From JAUVKA01 sp964465145 (GTDB taxonomy: Bacteria > Bacteroidota > Bacteroidia > Bacteroidales > UBA12481), in assembly GCA_964465145.1 (NCBI GenBank), contig CAYXJR010000013.1:1-64000 (forward strand): a DNA stretch of 64,000 nucleotides, written 5' to 3'. Below are positions 53,870 through 63,600 of this stretch, piece after piece. Numbering within the stretch: the first letter of the stretch is position 1; every line of letters starts with the position of its first letter. The translations under genes and the position numbers were made by a program. The notes beneath the pieces are model-generated. The model searched no databases and was not told the DNA's origin. It worked only from the letters and a program-made list of their open reading frames with translations.

Positions 53870-55421
53870 TTCTCAACTCATTCAGAATACTGCCGGTAGA
53901 ATGGTGCCGACAGTGATAAACGGGATGCCTGCGACTCCTTTCCAGGGGGTGGGTAAATATATCCCTGATGCTAATAAGAAAGGACCAAAAATATCTTCCT
54001 GTGCCAATTTCCCCGGCAATGGGGATAAACGAGTCGCTAGCCTTCGGGAAGCTCTGGTTAGAGCCGGTCTTAATAATGGGATGACCATCTCCACTCATCA
54101 TCATTTTCGTAATGGTGATTTGCTGGCTAACGAGGTCTTTGATATTGCCAGTGATCTGGGGGTAAAAAATCTGGTATGGTTCCCGTCAGCCTCTTTCTCC
54201 TGTCATGAACACCTAATTCCATACCTGGAAGACGGAACTATCAATCGTATTGAGGGAAGCATGAACGGACCCCTGGGAAAGTTTTGCTCCGAGGGAAAAA
54301 TGGAGGGAACCGCAATATTGCGTTCCCATGGAGGGAGATACCAGGCTATTCAGGACGGGGATGTTAATATAGATATCTCAATTATAGGTGCTGGTTGTGC
54401 TGACCCGTTTGGGAATGCTAATGGATTATACGGCCCTAGTGCGAGCGGACTTCTTGGATTTGCCCTGGCCGATTCCCAATATGCCGATAAGGTGATTGTT
54501 GTAACAGATCATATGGTCGAGTTTCCATGCATCCCCTGGCAGATTCAGGGAAACTATGTAGATTATACAGTGGAAACGGAAAAGGTGGGTATCCCGGAGA
54601 TGATTGTGTCGGGAACAACGGAAATTACTAAGAGCCCAGATCGATTACTACTAGCTGAGATGACTGCAGAGTTTTGTGAGGCAACAGGCATTATCCGTAA
54701 TGGATTTTCCTTTCAAACCGGAGCAGGTGGTACCTCCTTGGCAGTCAGTAACTATTTCAGGGAAATAATGAAGAGCAAGGGTATACATGCCAGGTTCGCC
54801 AGGGGTGGAAGTAATAAGTATTTGGTGCAAATGCTTGAAGAGGGTCTGATAGATTATATCCTGGATGGTCAAACCTTTGATCTGGATGGTATCCGCTCCA
54901 TGTCCGAAAACCCCAACCATGTGTGGACCAGCCCCTTTACAAGCTACAATTATCATGGTAAAGGGAATTTTGCCGGGATGGTGGATGTTGTTATCCTTGG
55001 GGCTACAGAAGTTGATATCAATTTTAATGGTAATGTGGTCACGCACTCTGATGGGTATATGATTCACGGAATCGGAGGCTGGCAAAACTGCTTGTTCTCG
55101 AAAACAGTTATTCTTCCAATTCCGCTTTTCCGGGATCGTATTCCGGTTATTGTTGATAAGGTAACAACCCTATGCGGTCCTGGGGAACTCATAGATGTGA
55201 TAGTCACTGAAAGAGGTATAGCCATTAATCCTCTTAGGAAGGATTTGATCGAAAAAACAAAAAACTCCGGTTTGAACATCAGGTCAATTGATGATTTAAA
55301 AAGGGAGGCCGAAAAAATTTGCGGAAAGCCTCAAAAACTTCAAACCGAAGATGAGATAGTAGCTGCCATCAAATGGGTGGATGGAACAATACTGGATGTT
55401 GTTAGGAGAGTGCCTTCATAA
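53862..55421 (+). CDS. citF: Citrate lyase alpha subunit (citrate:acetyl-ACP transferase)
   Basis: A 519-residue CitF. The ATG at 53862 is preceded by GGAGGG with a 6-base spacer and overlaps the CitDE stop; the frame back to 53838 is discarded. Motifs include T-I-S-T-H-H-H-F-R-N-G-D, I-G-A-G-C-A-D-P-F-G-N-A and Q-T-G-A-G-G-T-S-L-A-V. It moves the acetyl group from the carrier to citrate. With the fused CitDE it makes a complete citrate lyase core. A strong terminator follows. Confidence 0.95.
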   Translation: MNNSQLIQNTAGRMVPTVINGMPATPFQGVGKYIPDANKKGPKISSCANFPGNGDKRVASLREALVRAGLNNGMTISTHHHFRNGDLLANEVFDIASDLGVKNLVWFPSASFSCHEHLIPYLEDGTINRIEGSMNGPLGKFCSEGKMEGTAILRSHGGRYQAIQDGDVNIDISIIGAGCADPFGNANGLYGPSASGLLGFALADSQYADKVIVVTDHMVEFPCIPWQIQGNYVDYTVETEKVGIPEMIVSGTTEITKSPDRLLLAEMTAEFCEATGIIRNGFSFQTGAGGTSLAVSNYFREIMKSKGIHARFARGGSNKYLVQMLEEGLIDYILDGQTFDLDGIRSMSENPNHVWTSPFTSYNYHGKGNFAGMVDVVILGATEVDINFNGNVVTHSDGYMIHGIGGWQNCLFSKTVILPIPLFRDRIPVIVDKVTTLCGPGELIDVIVTERGIAINPLRKDLIEKTKNSGLNIRSIDDLKREAEKICGKPQKLQTEDEIVAAIKWVDGTILDVVRRVPS

Positions 55422-55442
55422 TGCGTATAATCATATGGCTAT

Positions 55443-55480
55443 AAACAACAAAAGCCGACGTATGCCGGCTTTTGTTGTTT
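55443..55480. terminator. Bidirectional terminator between citF and ferredoxin
   Basis: A 15-bp perfect stem (55443-55457 with 55466-55480, core AAAAGCCG/CGGCTTTT) and an 8-base loop. It can stop citF on the plus strand and the ferredoxin on the minus strand. Confidence 0.85.
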
Positions 55481-55491
55481 AATTGAACTGC

Positions 55492-55659
55492 TTATTCGGG
55501 ATGAATAGCTTCTACGGGGCAAACATCCGCACATGCACCACAATCAGTACATTCATCGGGATCGATCAGGTAAATATCACCCTCAGAAATAGCTTCAACA
55601 GGGCATTCATCAATACAGGTTCCGCATGCAGTGCAATCTTCGTTAATTATGTAAGCCAT
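55492..55659 (-). CDS. 2[4Fe-4S] ferredoxin, 55 residues
   Basis: A very short gene (55 codons). The reading is M-A-Y-I-I-N-E-D-C, with two complete cluster motifs: C9-x2-C12-x2-C15-x3-C19-P and C37-x2-C40-x2-C43-x3-C47-P. This is the classic low-potential clostridial-type ferredoxin, used in anaerobes for pyruvate oxidation and hydrogenase or Rnf electron transfer. It has its own promoter (TTG-N21-TACATTTG at 55689-55720) and a terminator. It is divergent from the glycogen cluster. Confidence 0.95.
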   Translation of the reverse strand: MAYIINEDCTACGTCIDECPVEAISEGDIYLIDPDECTDCGACADVCPVEAIHPE

Positions 55660-55688
55660 TGTATAAGGTTTTGGATTAATAATTTCTG

Positions 55689-55720
55689 CAAATGTAGGTG
55701 CTTTTTTTTTTTGAAAACAA
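55689..55720 (-). promoter_or_regulatory. Promoter TTG-N21-TACATTTG for the ferredoxin
   Basis: On the minus strand TTG (55718-55720) and TACATTTG (55689-55696) are 21 bases apart, in the correct order, 29 bases before the ATG. Confidence 0.7.
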
Positions 55721-55746
55721 TATTCCTGTTTTTTTTTGTTAATTCT

Positions 55747-55779
55747 TTTGCCGGCCGGCCGGCCACAAAAATACTTTTG
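55747..55779 (+). promoter_or_regulatory. Promoter TTTG-N21-TACTTTTG for the glycogen cluster, with CCGG-repeat spacer
   Basis: TTTG (55747-55750) and TACTTTTG (55772-55779) are 21 bases apart, an exact match to the Bacteroidota consensus. It lies 91 bases before ATG 55871. The spacer contains a run of CCGG repeats (55751-55764), so copy-number change would change the spacing. Confidence 0.7.
55751..55764. repeat. CCGG tandem repeat (3.5 copies)
   Basis: CCGGCCGGCCGGCC, flanked by TTTG on the left and ACAAAA on the right. It is very GC-rich in an otherwise AT-rich region and lies between the -33 and -7 boxes of the glycogen promoter. Confidence 0.9.
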
Positions 55780-55870
55780 GATATAAACCGACTTTATAAT
55801 AATTTCGGGAGGTGAAAAATCCGGTTATTTCTTATTCCCAAACCTGCGCATATGTTTCATTTATTGCATT

Positions 55871-57811
55871 ATGAGTTATCTTAAGTTTGATAAAACACAA
55901 TTGGTAAACCTTGAATACTCCCTTTCAAAGGAAGTTCTTTTGTCAAATGAGAGTGGGGTTTATTGCAGTACAACTCTTGTTGGTTGTAATACGCGCAAGT
56001 ATCATGGATTACTGGTTGCCCCTATTAATTCCATAAATGGAGGCAAGCATGTGCTTCTTTCTACCGTTCATGAAACAGTTATTCAGCATGGTCAGGAATT
56101 TAACCTTGGCATTAATAAATATCCCGGTGAGTATAACCCCAAAGGACATAAATACGCCCGTTGGTTTGAACGGGATCCACTACCAAAAATAGTTTACCGG
56201 GTTGGAGGCGTTGTCATTCAAAAAGAGTTATTATTGGTTGATAATGAGGCTCGTGTGATGATAAGATACACCCTTTTAGAATCTAGCTCCCCCACAAAAA
56301 TTCGGATCAAACCCTTCCTGGCTTTCCGAAGTATCCATGATCTCTCCAAAGCGAATATGTTCGCAAATATAAAGATAGGGGTGGCACAGAATGGGATAAG
56401 TACCCGTTTGTATCCGGAATATCCCGATTTGTACATTCAATGTTCAAAGAAAGCTGATTTTGTGGCTGCCCCTGATTGGTATCTTGATATCGAATATACT
56501 AAAGAAAAACTCAGAGGATATGAGTACCTGGAGGATCTTTTTGTTCCCGGGTATCTCGAGATGGACATAAAAAAAGAACAAAGTATTGTTGTTACAGCTG
56601 GGCTTAATGATTTATCCACCATGGGCCTTAACAGGACCTTCGCAAGCATTGTCAAGCATATTAAACCCAGGGAGAGTTTTTTTGATTGGCTCTCCTATGC
56701 AGCAGGAGGATTTATCAGGAAGTCTGAAACAGGAATGGAGATTGTTCCAGGATACCACTGGTTTGGCCGCTGGGGCCGGCATGCCTTGATTTCTCTGCCA
56801 GGTATATCCACAGCTATGCAAGATAATGGATTTGCGGATAAGGTACTGAACTCATTAATTCGTAGGATGAAAGGCGGCTTGCTTCCAGATCATTCTCCTA
56901 ATTTTAATCAACCGGTTTACGGTGCAGCAGATACTTCCCTCTGGTTCCTATGGACCCTTCAGCAATTGTCTGAAATGGGACATGACCTAAAAAAACTGTA
57001 TCAGCAATACAGGGATCCTATTCATAAAATACTCCTGGCTTATAAGAATTCGGAAGTTCCAGGCATTCAGGTTCATGAAAATGGACTGCTTCATGGTTTT
57101 CTTCCAGGGCGGGCCCTGACCTGGATGGACTCATATGTTGATGGAAGGCCTGTAACCCAAAGACCAGGATATGCAGTTGAGATTAACGCTTTGTGGTATC
57201 ATGCCATCTCCTTTGCACTTGAAGGAGCCAAGGCAAATATGGACACTGATTTTATTTCTGATTGGACAGATATAAAAGAACAAATCCAGGGCAATTTCAA
57301 TCTCACTTTCTGGGATGAACAAAACAATACTCTGTTCGACTATGTGTATTTGGGTAAGCCCAACAAGGATGTCCGCCCAAATATGCTGCTGGCTGCATCA
57401 ATGAAATACACTCCACTATCCGAGGAACAGATTAAGGCCGTTCTCGACCAGGTTAAACAGGAATTACTGGTGCCAAAGGGGGTCAGATCATTATCTCCCC
57501 GGTCGGAGGATTTTAAGCCAACCTATGAAGGTACTCACGACATGCGCGACCTGGCCTATCACCAGGGTTCAGTTTGGCCTTGGCTCGCAGGTCCTTTTGC
57601 AGAAGCCTGGCTAAGAATATACGATAAATCAGGAGTAGCTTTTATTAGCAAACTTCTACAGAATTTTGAAGAGGATCTTTTGGAGCATGGTATTGGCATG
57701 ATCTCGGAGATATATGATGGGAATCCTCCACACCGTCCTTGCGGAGCTATCTCTTTTGCCTCCAGCGTGGGAGAATTGTTGAGAATTAAGTATTTATTAT
57801 CAAAATATTGA
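55871..57811 (+). CDS. Glycogen debranching enzyme / amylo-alpha-1,6-glucosidase family (GH133-like)
   Basis: A 646-residue cytoplasmic protein. The N-terminal half is the bacterial GDE-type domain (C-N-T-R-K-Y-H-G-L-L-V-A). The C-terminal half is an (alpha/alpha)6 amylo-1,6-glucosidase domain with G-Y-H-W-F-G-R-W-G-R-H and L-P-D-H-S-P-N-F. The expected motif W-G-R-D reads W-G-R-H304 here; I recall the Asp as catalytic in the eukaryotic enzyme. It would remove alpha-1,6 branch stubs from glycogen, if active. First gene of the cluster; the GT4 gene starts 9 bases after its stop. Confidence 0.85.
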   Translation: MSYLKFDKTQLVNLEYSLSKEVLLSNESGVYCSTTLVGCNTRKYHGLLVAPINSINGGKHVLLSTVHETVIQHGQEFNLGINKYPGEYNPKGHKYARWFERDPLPKIVYRVGGVVIQKELLLVDNEARVMIRYTLLESSSPTKIRIKPFLAFRSIHDLSKANMFANIKIGVAQNGISTRLYPEYPDLYIQCSKKADFVAAPDWYLDIEYTKEKLRGYEYLEDLFVPGYLEMDIKKEQSIVVTAGLNDLSTMGLNRTFASIVKHIKPRESFFDWLSYAAGGFIRKSETGMEIVPGYHWFGRWGRHALISLPGISTAMQDNGFADKVLNSLIRRMKGGLLPDHSPNFNQPVYGAADTSLWFLWTLQQLSEMGHDLKKLYQQYRDPIHKILLAYKNSEVPGIQVHENGLLHGFLPGRALTWMDSYVDGRPVTQRPGYAVEINALWYHAISFALEGAKANMDTDFISDWTDIKEQIQGNFNLTFWDEQNNTLFDYVYLGKPNKDVRPNMLLAASMKYTPLSEEQIKAVLDQVKQELLVPKGVRSLSPRSEDFKPTYEGTHDMRDLAYHQGSVWPWLAGPFAEAWLRIYDKSGVAFISKLLQNFEEDLLEHGIGMISEIYDGNPPHRPCGAISFASSVGELLRIKYLLSKY

Positions 57812-57820
57812 CAGGAACCT

Positions 57821-59191
57821 ATGCGAGTGTTAATGTTTGGTTGGGAATTTCCTCCCCATATTAGCGGAGGCTTGGGAACGGCCTGTTACGGCCTTTCCAA
57901 AGGGCTTTCCTATAGGGGGGTAGAAGTGATATTCGTTGTTCCGAAAGCTTATGGCGATGAGGACCAGTCGGCCGTCAGCCTGGTTGGGGCTGCACAGGTG
58001 CCGGTGAAGCAACGGACCTATCATTTTTATAATGAAATTAATGAAAGAGAGATTAAAGGATGGAAGGAAGTGAGGGAAAAGATGACATATATAGAAGTCG
58101 GTTCTCTCTTAATACCCTACCTTTCACCGGAGGAATTTGAGATTTTTGTTAAGGAGAAAATTGATCATCGAGATTTTCATTGGCAGAATCTTCGGGAGGA
58201 GACAACTAAAGGGGAATGGTTAGAGGATGATGTAATTGGTAAGATTGAGTTTACCGGCAAGTATGGCCCCGGCCTTCTGCAGGAAGTGTCGAATTATGGA
58301 CTTGTTGCGGCTGAGATAGCACAAACTCAGGAATTTGATCTGATTCATGCCCACGATTGGCTAACCTATTCTGCCGGCATTGCTGCCAAAAGAGTTAGTG
58401 GGAAACCCCTGGTGGTTCATGTACATGCCACCGAATTTGACCGCTCAGGCGAAAATGTTAACACCCTGGTTTATGACATTGAAAAAATGGGAATGGAGGC
58501 GGCCGACCGAGTTATCACGGTTAGTAACCTCACCAGAAATACAGTCATCCAAAAGTATGGAATTTCACCTGAGAAAGTGATTACCGTATACAATGCTGTT
58601 GAAACCGAAACAGATGTTAATAAAGAAGAGTATCACAAATCAGTGAATGAAAAAGTAGTAACTTTCCTTGGACGTATAACCTATCAGAAAGGGCCCGAAT
58701 ATTTCATTGAGGCTGCTAATTTAGTTTTGCAAAAGACTAATAATGCCCGATTTGTAATGGCGGGTAGTGGGGATTTGCTGAGAAAAATGATTCGCTATGC
58801 TGCTCGTTTAGGCATTTCCAACAAGTTTCACTTTACTGATTTCCTCAAGGGTGAAGATGTCGATCGGATGTTTGCTTTAAGTGACGTTTATGTGATGCCT
58901 TCGGTTTCTGAACCATTCGGAATCAGTCCATTGGAGGCTATGCGATCCAATGTTCCTGTGATTATTTCTAAGCAATCAGGTGTTTCTGAGATTCTTCAGC
59001 ATGCTATAAAAATTGATTTTTGGGATGTAAATGCCATGGCAGATGCTATATACAGCCTCATTAATTACCCAGCCCTTTCGGAGATGTTCCGTAAATATGG
59101 GAAGGAAGAAGTGGATAGTCTAATATGGGAGAATGCAGCTGTACATATTCTTGATGTCTATTCCTCATTGGTAGAACAACCGGAAAAATGA
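57821..59191 (+). CDS. Glycosyltransferase family 4 (glycogen-cluster)
   Basis: A 456-residue GT-B transferase of the GT4/GT5-like kind. N-terminal M-F-G-W-E-F-P-P-H-I-S-G-G-L-G-T-A resembles glycogen and starch synthases (K-x-G-G-L). The C-terminal motifs are H-A-H-D-W, F-L-G-R-I-T-Y-Q-K-G and E-P-F-G-I-S-P-L-E-A-M. With the debranching enzyme and GH57 enzyme it probably makes or extends an alpha-glucan, but donor specificity is not proven. Nine bases separate it from the debranching gene. Confidence 0.85.
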   Translation: MRVLMFGWEFPPHISGGLGTACYGLSKGLSYRGVEVIFVVPKAYGDEDQSAVSLVGAAQVPVKQRTYHFYNEINEREIKGWKEVREKMTYIEVGSLLIPYLSPEEFEIFVKEKIDHRDFHWQNLREETTKGEWLEDDVIGKIEFTGKYGPGLLQEVSNYGLVAAEIAQTQEFDLIHAHDWLTYSAGIAAKRVSGKPLVVHVHATEFDRSGENVNTLVYDIEKMGMEAADRVITVSNLTRNTVIQKYGISPEKVITVYNAVETETDVNKEEYHKSVNEKVVTFLGRITYQKGPEYFIEAANLVLQKTNNARFVMAGSGDLLRKMIRYAARLGISNKFHFTDFLKGEDVDRMFALSDVYVMPSVSEPFGISPLEAMRSNVPVIISKQSGVSEILQHAIKIDFWDVNAMADAIYSLINYPALSEMFRKYGKEEVDSLIWENAAVHILDVYSSLVEQPEK

Positions 59192-59228
59192 TAATGAAAT
59201 TGGCCTAAAAAATTTAAAACATACCCAG

Positions 59229-60644
59229 ATGAAGAGTATTTGTTTGTATTTCCAGATTCACCAACCTTTCAGGCTTAAAAGATATAGGTTTTTTGATATT
59301 GGGGCGGATCATTATTATTATGATGATTATACCAACAAGAGCATACTTCGGAAGGTAGCCCAAAAGTCGTATTTGCCAGCCAATGAGGTGATTATGGATT
59401 TGATAAAAAAGTATCCAACCAAATTTAAAGTAAGTTTTTCAATTACTGGAATTGCTCTCGAACAATTTGAATTATATGCCCCTGAAGTGATTGACAGCTT
59501 TAAAGCGCTGGCTGAAACTGGCCAGGTTGAGTTTCTTGGAGAAACATATTCCCATTCAATAGCTGTCTTACAAAATACCGATGAGTTTCGCGACCAGGTG
59601 AGTCTGCATTCAAGTAAAATAAAAGAACTCTTTGGCCAGGAGCCGAAAGTATTTAGAAATACCGAATTAGTCTATTCTGACAGTATAGGAGAGATTGTTG
59701 CAAATATGGGTTTTACTGGAATGCTGGCGGAGGGGGCAAAATTTGTTTTGGGATGGAAAAGTCCAAATTTCCTATATTATAATGTACTCAAACCGAAACT
59801 GAAACTGCTTCTGCGGAACTTTAAACTTAGCGATGACATTGCTTTCCGTTTTTCTAATCATAGCTGGAGTCAATGGCCGCTTTCGGCTGAAACCTATTCT
59901 AGTTGGATCAATTCAATTGATAAAAAGGAAGATGTTGTAAACCTATTTATGGATTATGAAACTTTCGGTGAGCATCAGACAAAGGAAACTGGCATATTCG
60001 GTTTTCTCAAATCTTTTCCTGGAGAGCTGATCGAAAAATATGGGATGACTTTTTATACTCCAAGTGAAATTGTAAATAAATTTCAACCTGTTGCATCCTT
60101 ATCAGTTCCATTTCCAACCAGTTGGGCTGATGAAGAAAGAGATTTGTCAGCCTGGTTGGGGAATGAATTGCAGAATGAAGCCTTCCAAAAATTATATGAG
60201 CTCAGGGATCTTGTCAGGAGTTCCGCAGATGTTGATTTATTTAAGGATTGGGAGTATCTGCAGGCTAGTGATCACTTCTATTATATGTGTACTAAATTTT
60301 TTGCAGACCAGGCCGTTCACAATTATTTCAATCCCTACCAGAATCCATACGATGCCTTTATCAATTACATGAATGTTCTTAGCGATTTCTCTCTGCGGCT
60401 CGAACAAAGCATCAACCGGATTAAATACCATGATGTGCCCCTCGAAGAACTACAGGGAGAACTTCTGGACAGGGCAATCTCGGAATACGATCAAGTTCTG
60501 AAAAAACTTCGGAAAAAGCGGACTATACGGAGAAATGCAGAAAGAAAAGTTACATTAAAAAGTCCCGATTTACCTGAGATGAATGTCAGAATAAAATCCT
60601 CAGAAGTTAAAAAGGGAAAGAGAAAGAAAACAGATTTATCTTAG
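59229..60644 (+). CDS. GH57 alpha-glucan enzyme
   Basis: A 471-residue GH57 protein. The family regions appear in order: F-Q-I-H-Q-P-F, G-E-T-Y-S-H, R-N-T-E146-L-V-Y (nucleophile Glu) and M-D-Y-E-T-F-G-E-H (acid/base Asp). GH57 members act as amylase, 4-alpha-glucanotransferase or branching enzyme. The family cannot be narrowed from this sequence, though the length is nearer the bacterial amylases. The C-terminus is rich in K and R. The next gene begins 51 bases downstream. Confidence 0.9.
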   Translation: MKSICLYFQIHQPFRLKRYRFFDIGADHYYYDDYTNKSILRKVAQKSYLPANEVIMDLIKKYPTKFKVSFSITGIALEQFELYAPEVIDSFKALAETGQVEFLGETYSHSIAVLQNTDEFRDQVSLHSSKIKELFGQEPKVFRNTELVYSDSIGEIVANMGFTGMLAEGAKFVLGWKSPNFLYYNVLKPKLKLLLRNFKLSDDIAFRFSNHSWSQWPLSAETYSSWINSIDKKEDVVNLFMDYETFGEHQTKETGIFGFLKSFPGELIEKYGMTFYTPSEIVNKFQPVASLSVPFPTSWADEERDLSAWLGNELQNEAFQKLYELRDLVRSSADVDLFKDWEYLQASDHFYYMCTKFFADQAVHNYFNPYQNPYDAFINYMNVLSDFSLRLEQSINRIKYHDVPLEELQGELLDRAISEYDQVLKKLRKKRTIRRNAERKVTLKSPDLPEMNVRIKSSEVKKGKRKKTDLS

Positions 60645-60695
60645 TTTTTTTGTTATTTCACTGCTCGATAGAAAAAAGCATTTACAATCTTAGAC

Positions 60696-63600
60696 ATGAA
60701 AAATGAATGTTGGCCAGATGTGGCTTTTGAAGTTAGTTGGGAAGTTTGTAATAAGGTCGGGGGCATCCATACTGTTATTTCAACTAAGATCCCTGAAATG
60801 GACAGTAGGCTAGGGGAACAATATATTACTATTGGGCCTGATATATGGCGTGAGGAACATCAGAATCCTGAATTTATTGAGGAGGACTCATTATTCAAGG
60901 GATGGCATCGGGAGGCTGCAAAACAGGGATTGAAAATTAGTGTCGGCCGATGGAATATAGCCAGTAAACCCATAGCTATAATAGTGGATTTTACTCCTCT
61001 TATTGCGAGAAAGGATGAAATTTTCAGCAAGGCCTGGGAAAACTGGAAACTGGATTCATTAACCGGGCCCTGGGATTATGTTGAGGCGGCTCTCTTCGGT
61101 TATGCATCAGGACTTGTGATAAAGAGTTATACTGATTATTACCGTAACACCAAAGCTTTAGCTCATTTTCATGAATGGATGACCGGCATGGGCCTATTGT
61201 ACCTGGATGAGTTTGCACCCTATATCGGAAAAATATTTACTACTCATGCCACGGTGATGGGGCGTTCTCTGGCAGGGAATGGGTATCCGCTTTATGAAAA
61301 GCTCACGGAATTCAAAACCGATGAGTTATCAACTCAGTTAGGAGTCAGGGCCAAACATTCACTTGAGAAACTGGCAGCAGAAAAGGCTGATTGTTTTACA
61401 ACAGTTAGCGAAATCACAGGAAAGGAATGTGAGCAATTTCTGAATAAGAAACCTGATATCATTACACCTAATGGTTTCAATCCGGGATTTGTGCCGGATC
61501 CTGCTGAAATGGAGATAAAAAAAGTAGAGTCCCGGTCCATCCTGGCGAAAGTAGCTTCTGCTGTTTTGGGAAAGGAGATCGATTCAGATTCAATGTTCAT
61601 TGGAACCAGTGGGAGGTACGAATTCCGTAACAAAGGCCTCGATCTTTTTATCGAAAGCCTGAGTTATCTTAATCAGGATCCAAAATTAAAAAGGAACATT
61701 GTTGCTTTTATACTTGTTCCAGCTAATCATTACGGACCCCGGCAAAGCGTTGCCGATAGATTACTTAATAAAACGGCGGAAGTAAAAGGCAGCCCATATC
61801 TTACACATAATCTACATGATGCTCAGGATGACAGCATTATAAAAGCCCTGGAAAGGCTTCATTTGACCAACCAAAGCAGTGACAGGGTCAAGGTAATATT
61901 TATACCGAGCTATCTAAATGGGCAGGATGGAATTCTGAATCTCAACTATTATGAGGCCTTAATGGGTCTTGATCTGACACTCTTTCCATCCTATTATGAA
62001 CCTTGGGGATATACACCACTGGAAAGTTTGGTTTTTGGTGTTCCAACCCTGACCACTAATCTGGCCGGATTCGGACTTTGGCTCCAGGAGAATTTTACCC
62101 AGCAGAAAGATCAGCCCTTTTTCGTTGTGGACCGCCTTCATCTGGATTCGGCCGGTATAATCCAATTGATGGCAGAAAAGGTTGAAGAATTGTCAGAGAT
62201 TGATCCTGATGGATTGTCTGTTTTACGCAAGAAAGCTCACATATTGGCTCAGTCGGCCAATTGGTCTGTTTTTTTTGCCCGGTATGAAGAAGCATATTGT
62301 TTAGCAATGGGAAAAACTGGTTTGATGGAAATTCCAGAAAGGGAATTGCCTCCATCAGTTGATGAAACCAGAGTAGTGCTAAACCGAAAAGCAAACGATC
62401 CTGTTTGGAAAAATGTTGCAGTGGAATCTATTCTGCCGGTTAGCCTTGCTGGCCTCAATGAAATAGCCAGAAATATTTGGTGGTCATGGAATTATAAGGC
62501 TGAGGCCTTGTTCGAAGAGATTGATCATGAATTGTGGGCCAGTGTGGATAATAATCCGATTAAACTATTACGACTTGTTCCATACACTCGTTTATTGAAC
62601 CTGGTTGACAGCGAAAATTTTAGGACAAAATACGATGAAGTTCTTCGTGAGTTTAAAGAATACCAGGGACTAAAAAGCCAGGCAACTGGTCCGCAGATTG
62701 CATATTTTTCAATGGAATACGGATTTCATTCTAGCCTCAAGATATACTCCGGAGGCTTGGGGATACTGGCGGGTGATTACCTGAAAGAGGCCAGCGATCG
62801 AAATATTAAACTTTTTGGAGTAGGTTTATTATACCGCCTTGGATATTTTAAACAGCATCTAACACTTTCCGGTGATCAAATTTCGGAAAACCTTCGCGAA
62901 GAATTCTCTGAAATACCAGTTTTACCAGTATTTGATGAACAAAATCAAATAATGACCATCCAAGTAGCTTTTCCTGGTCGGATTGTCCATGCAAGAGTTT
63001 GGAAAGCTTTAATTGGCAGGGTAGATCTATATCTCCTTGACACGGATTGTGAAGCCAATAACCAGGAAGACCGGTATATAACCGACAACCTTTATGGCGG
63101 TGATGAAGAGCACCGCCTGAAGCAGGAAATGATTCTTGGGGTTGGCGGTGTGAGAATGATTGGGAACTTAGGAATCCGTCCGGATATTTATCATTGCAAT
63201 GAGGGACATTCAGCCTTTATTGGACTAGAAAGAATAAGGAGGATGATGGAGGCCAAACTATTCAAATTTGATGAGTCTCTTGAAATTGTGAGGGCGTCTA
63301 CTCTATTCACAACCCATACACCTGTTCCGGCAGGACATGATTCTTTTAATGAAGACCTGGTTAGAACATACATGGGGCATTATCCTCAGCGGATCAATAT
63401 CACCTGGGACGAATTTATTAACCTGGGACGAATTCAACCTGGCAATAGAAATGAGAAATTTTCTATGTCATACCTGGCATCCAACTTGTCGCAGGAAATT
63501 AATGCGGTTAGCAAATTGCACGGTGAGGTCACTCGGAATATGTTTTGTAACCTTTGGAAAGGATACTACCCGGAAGAAATGCATATTGGTTATGTGACCA

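Noticed and set aside
55483..55815. Plus-strand 110-codon frame over the ferredoxin
   Set aside because: It is an antisense shadow of the ferredoxin's repeated cysteine codons and crosses both promoters.
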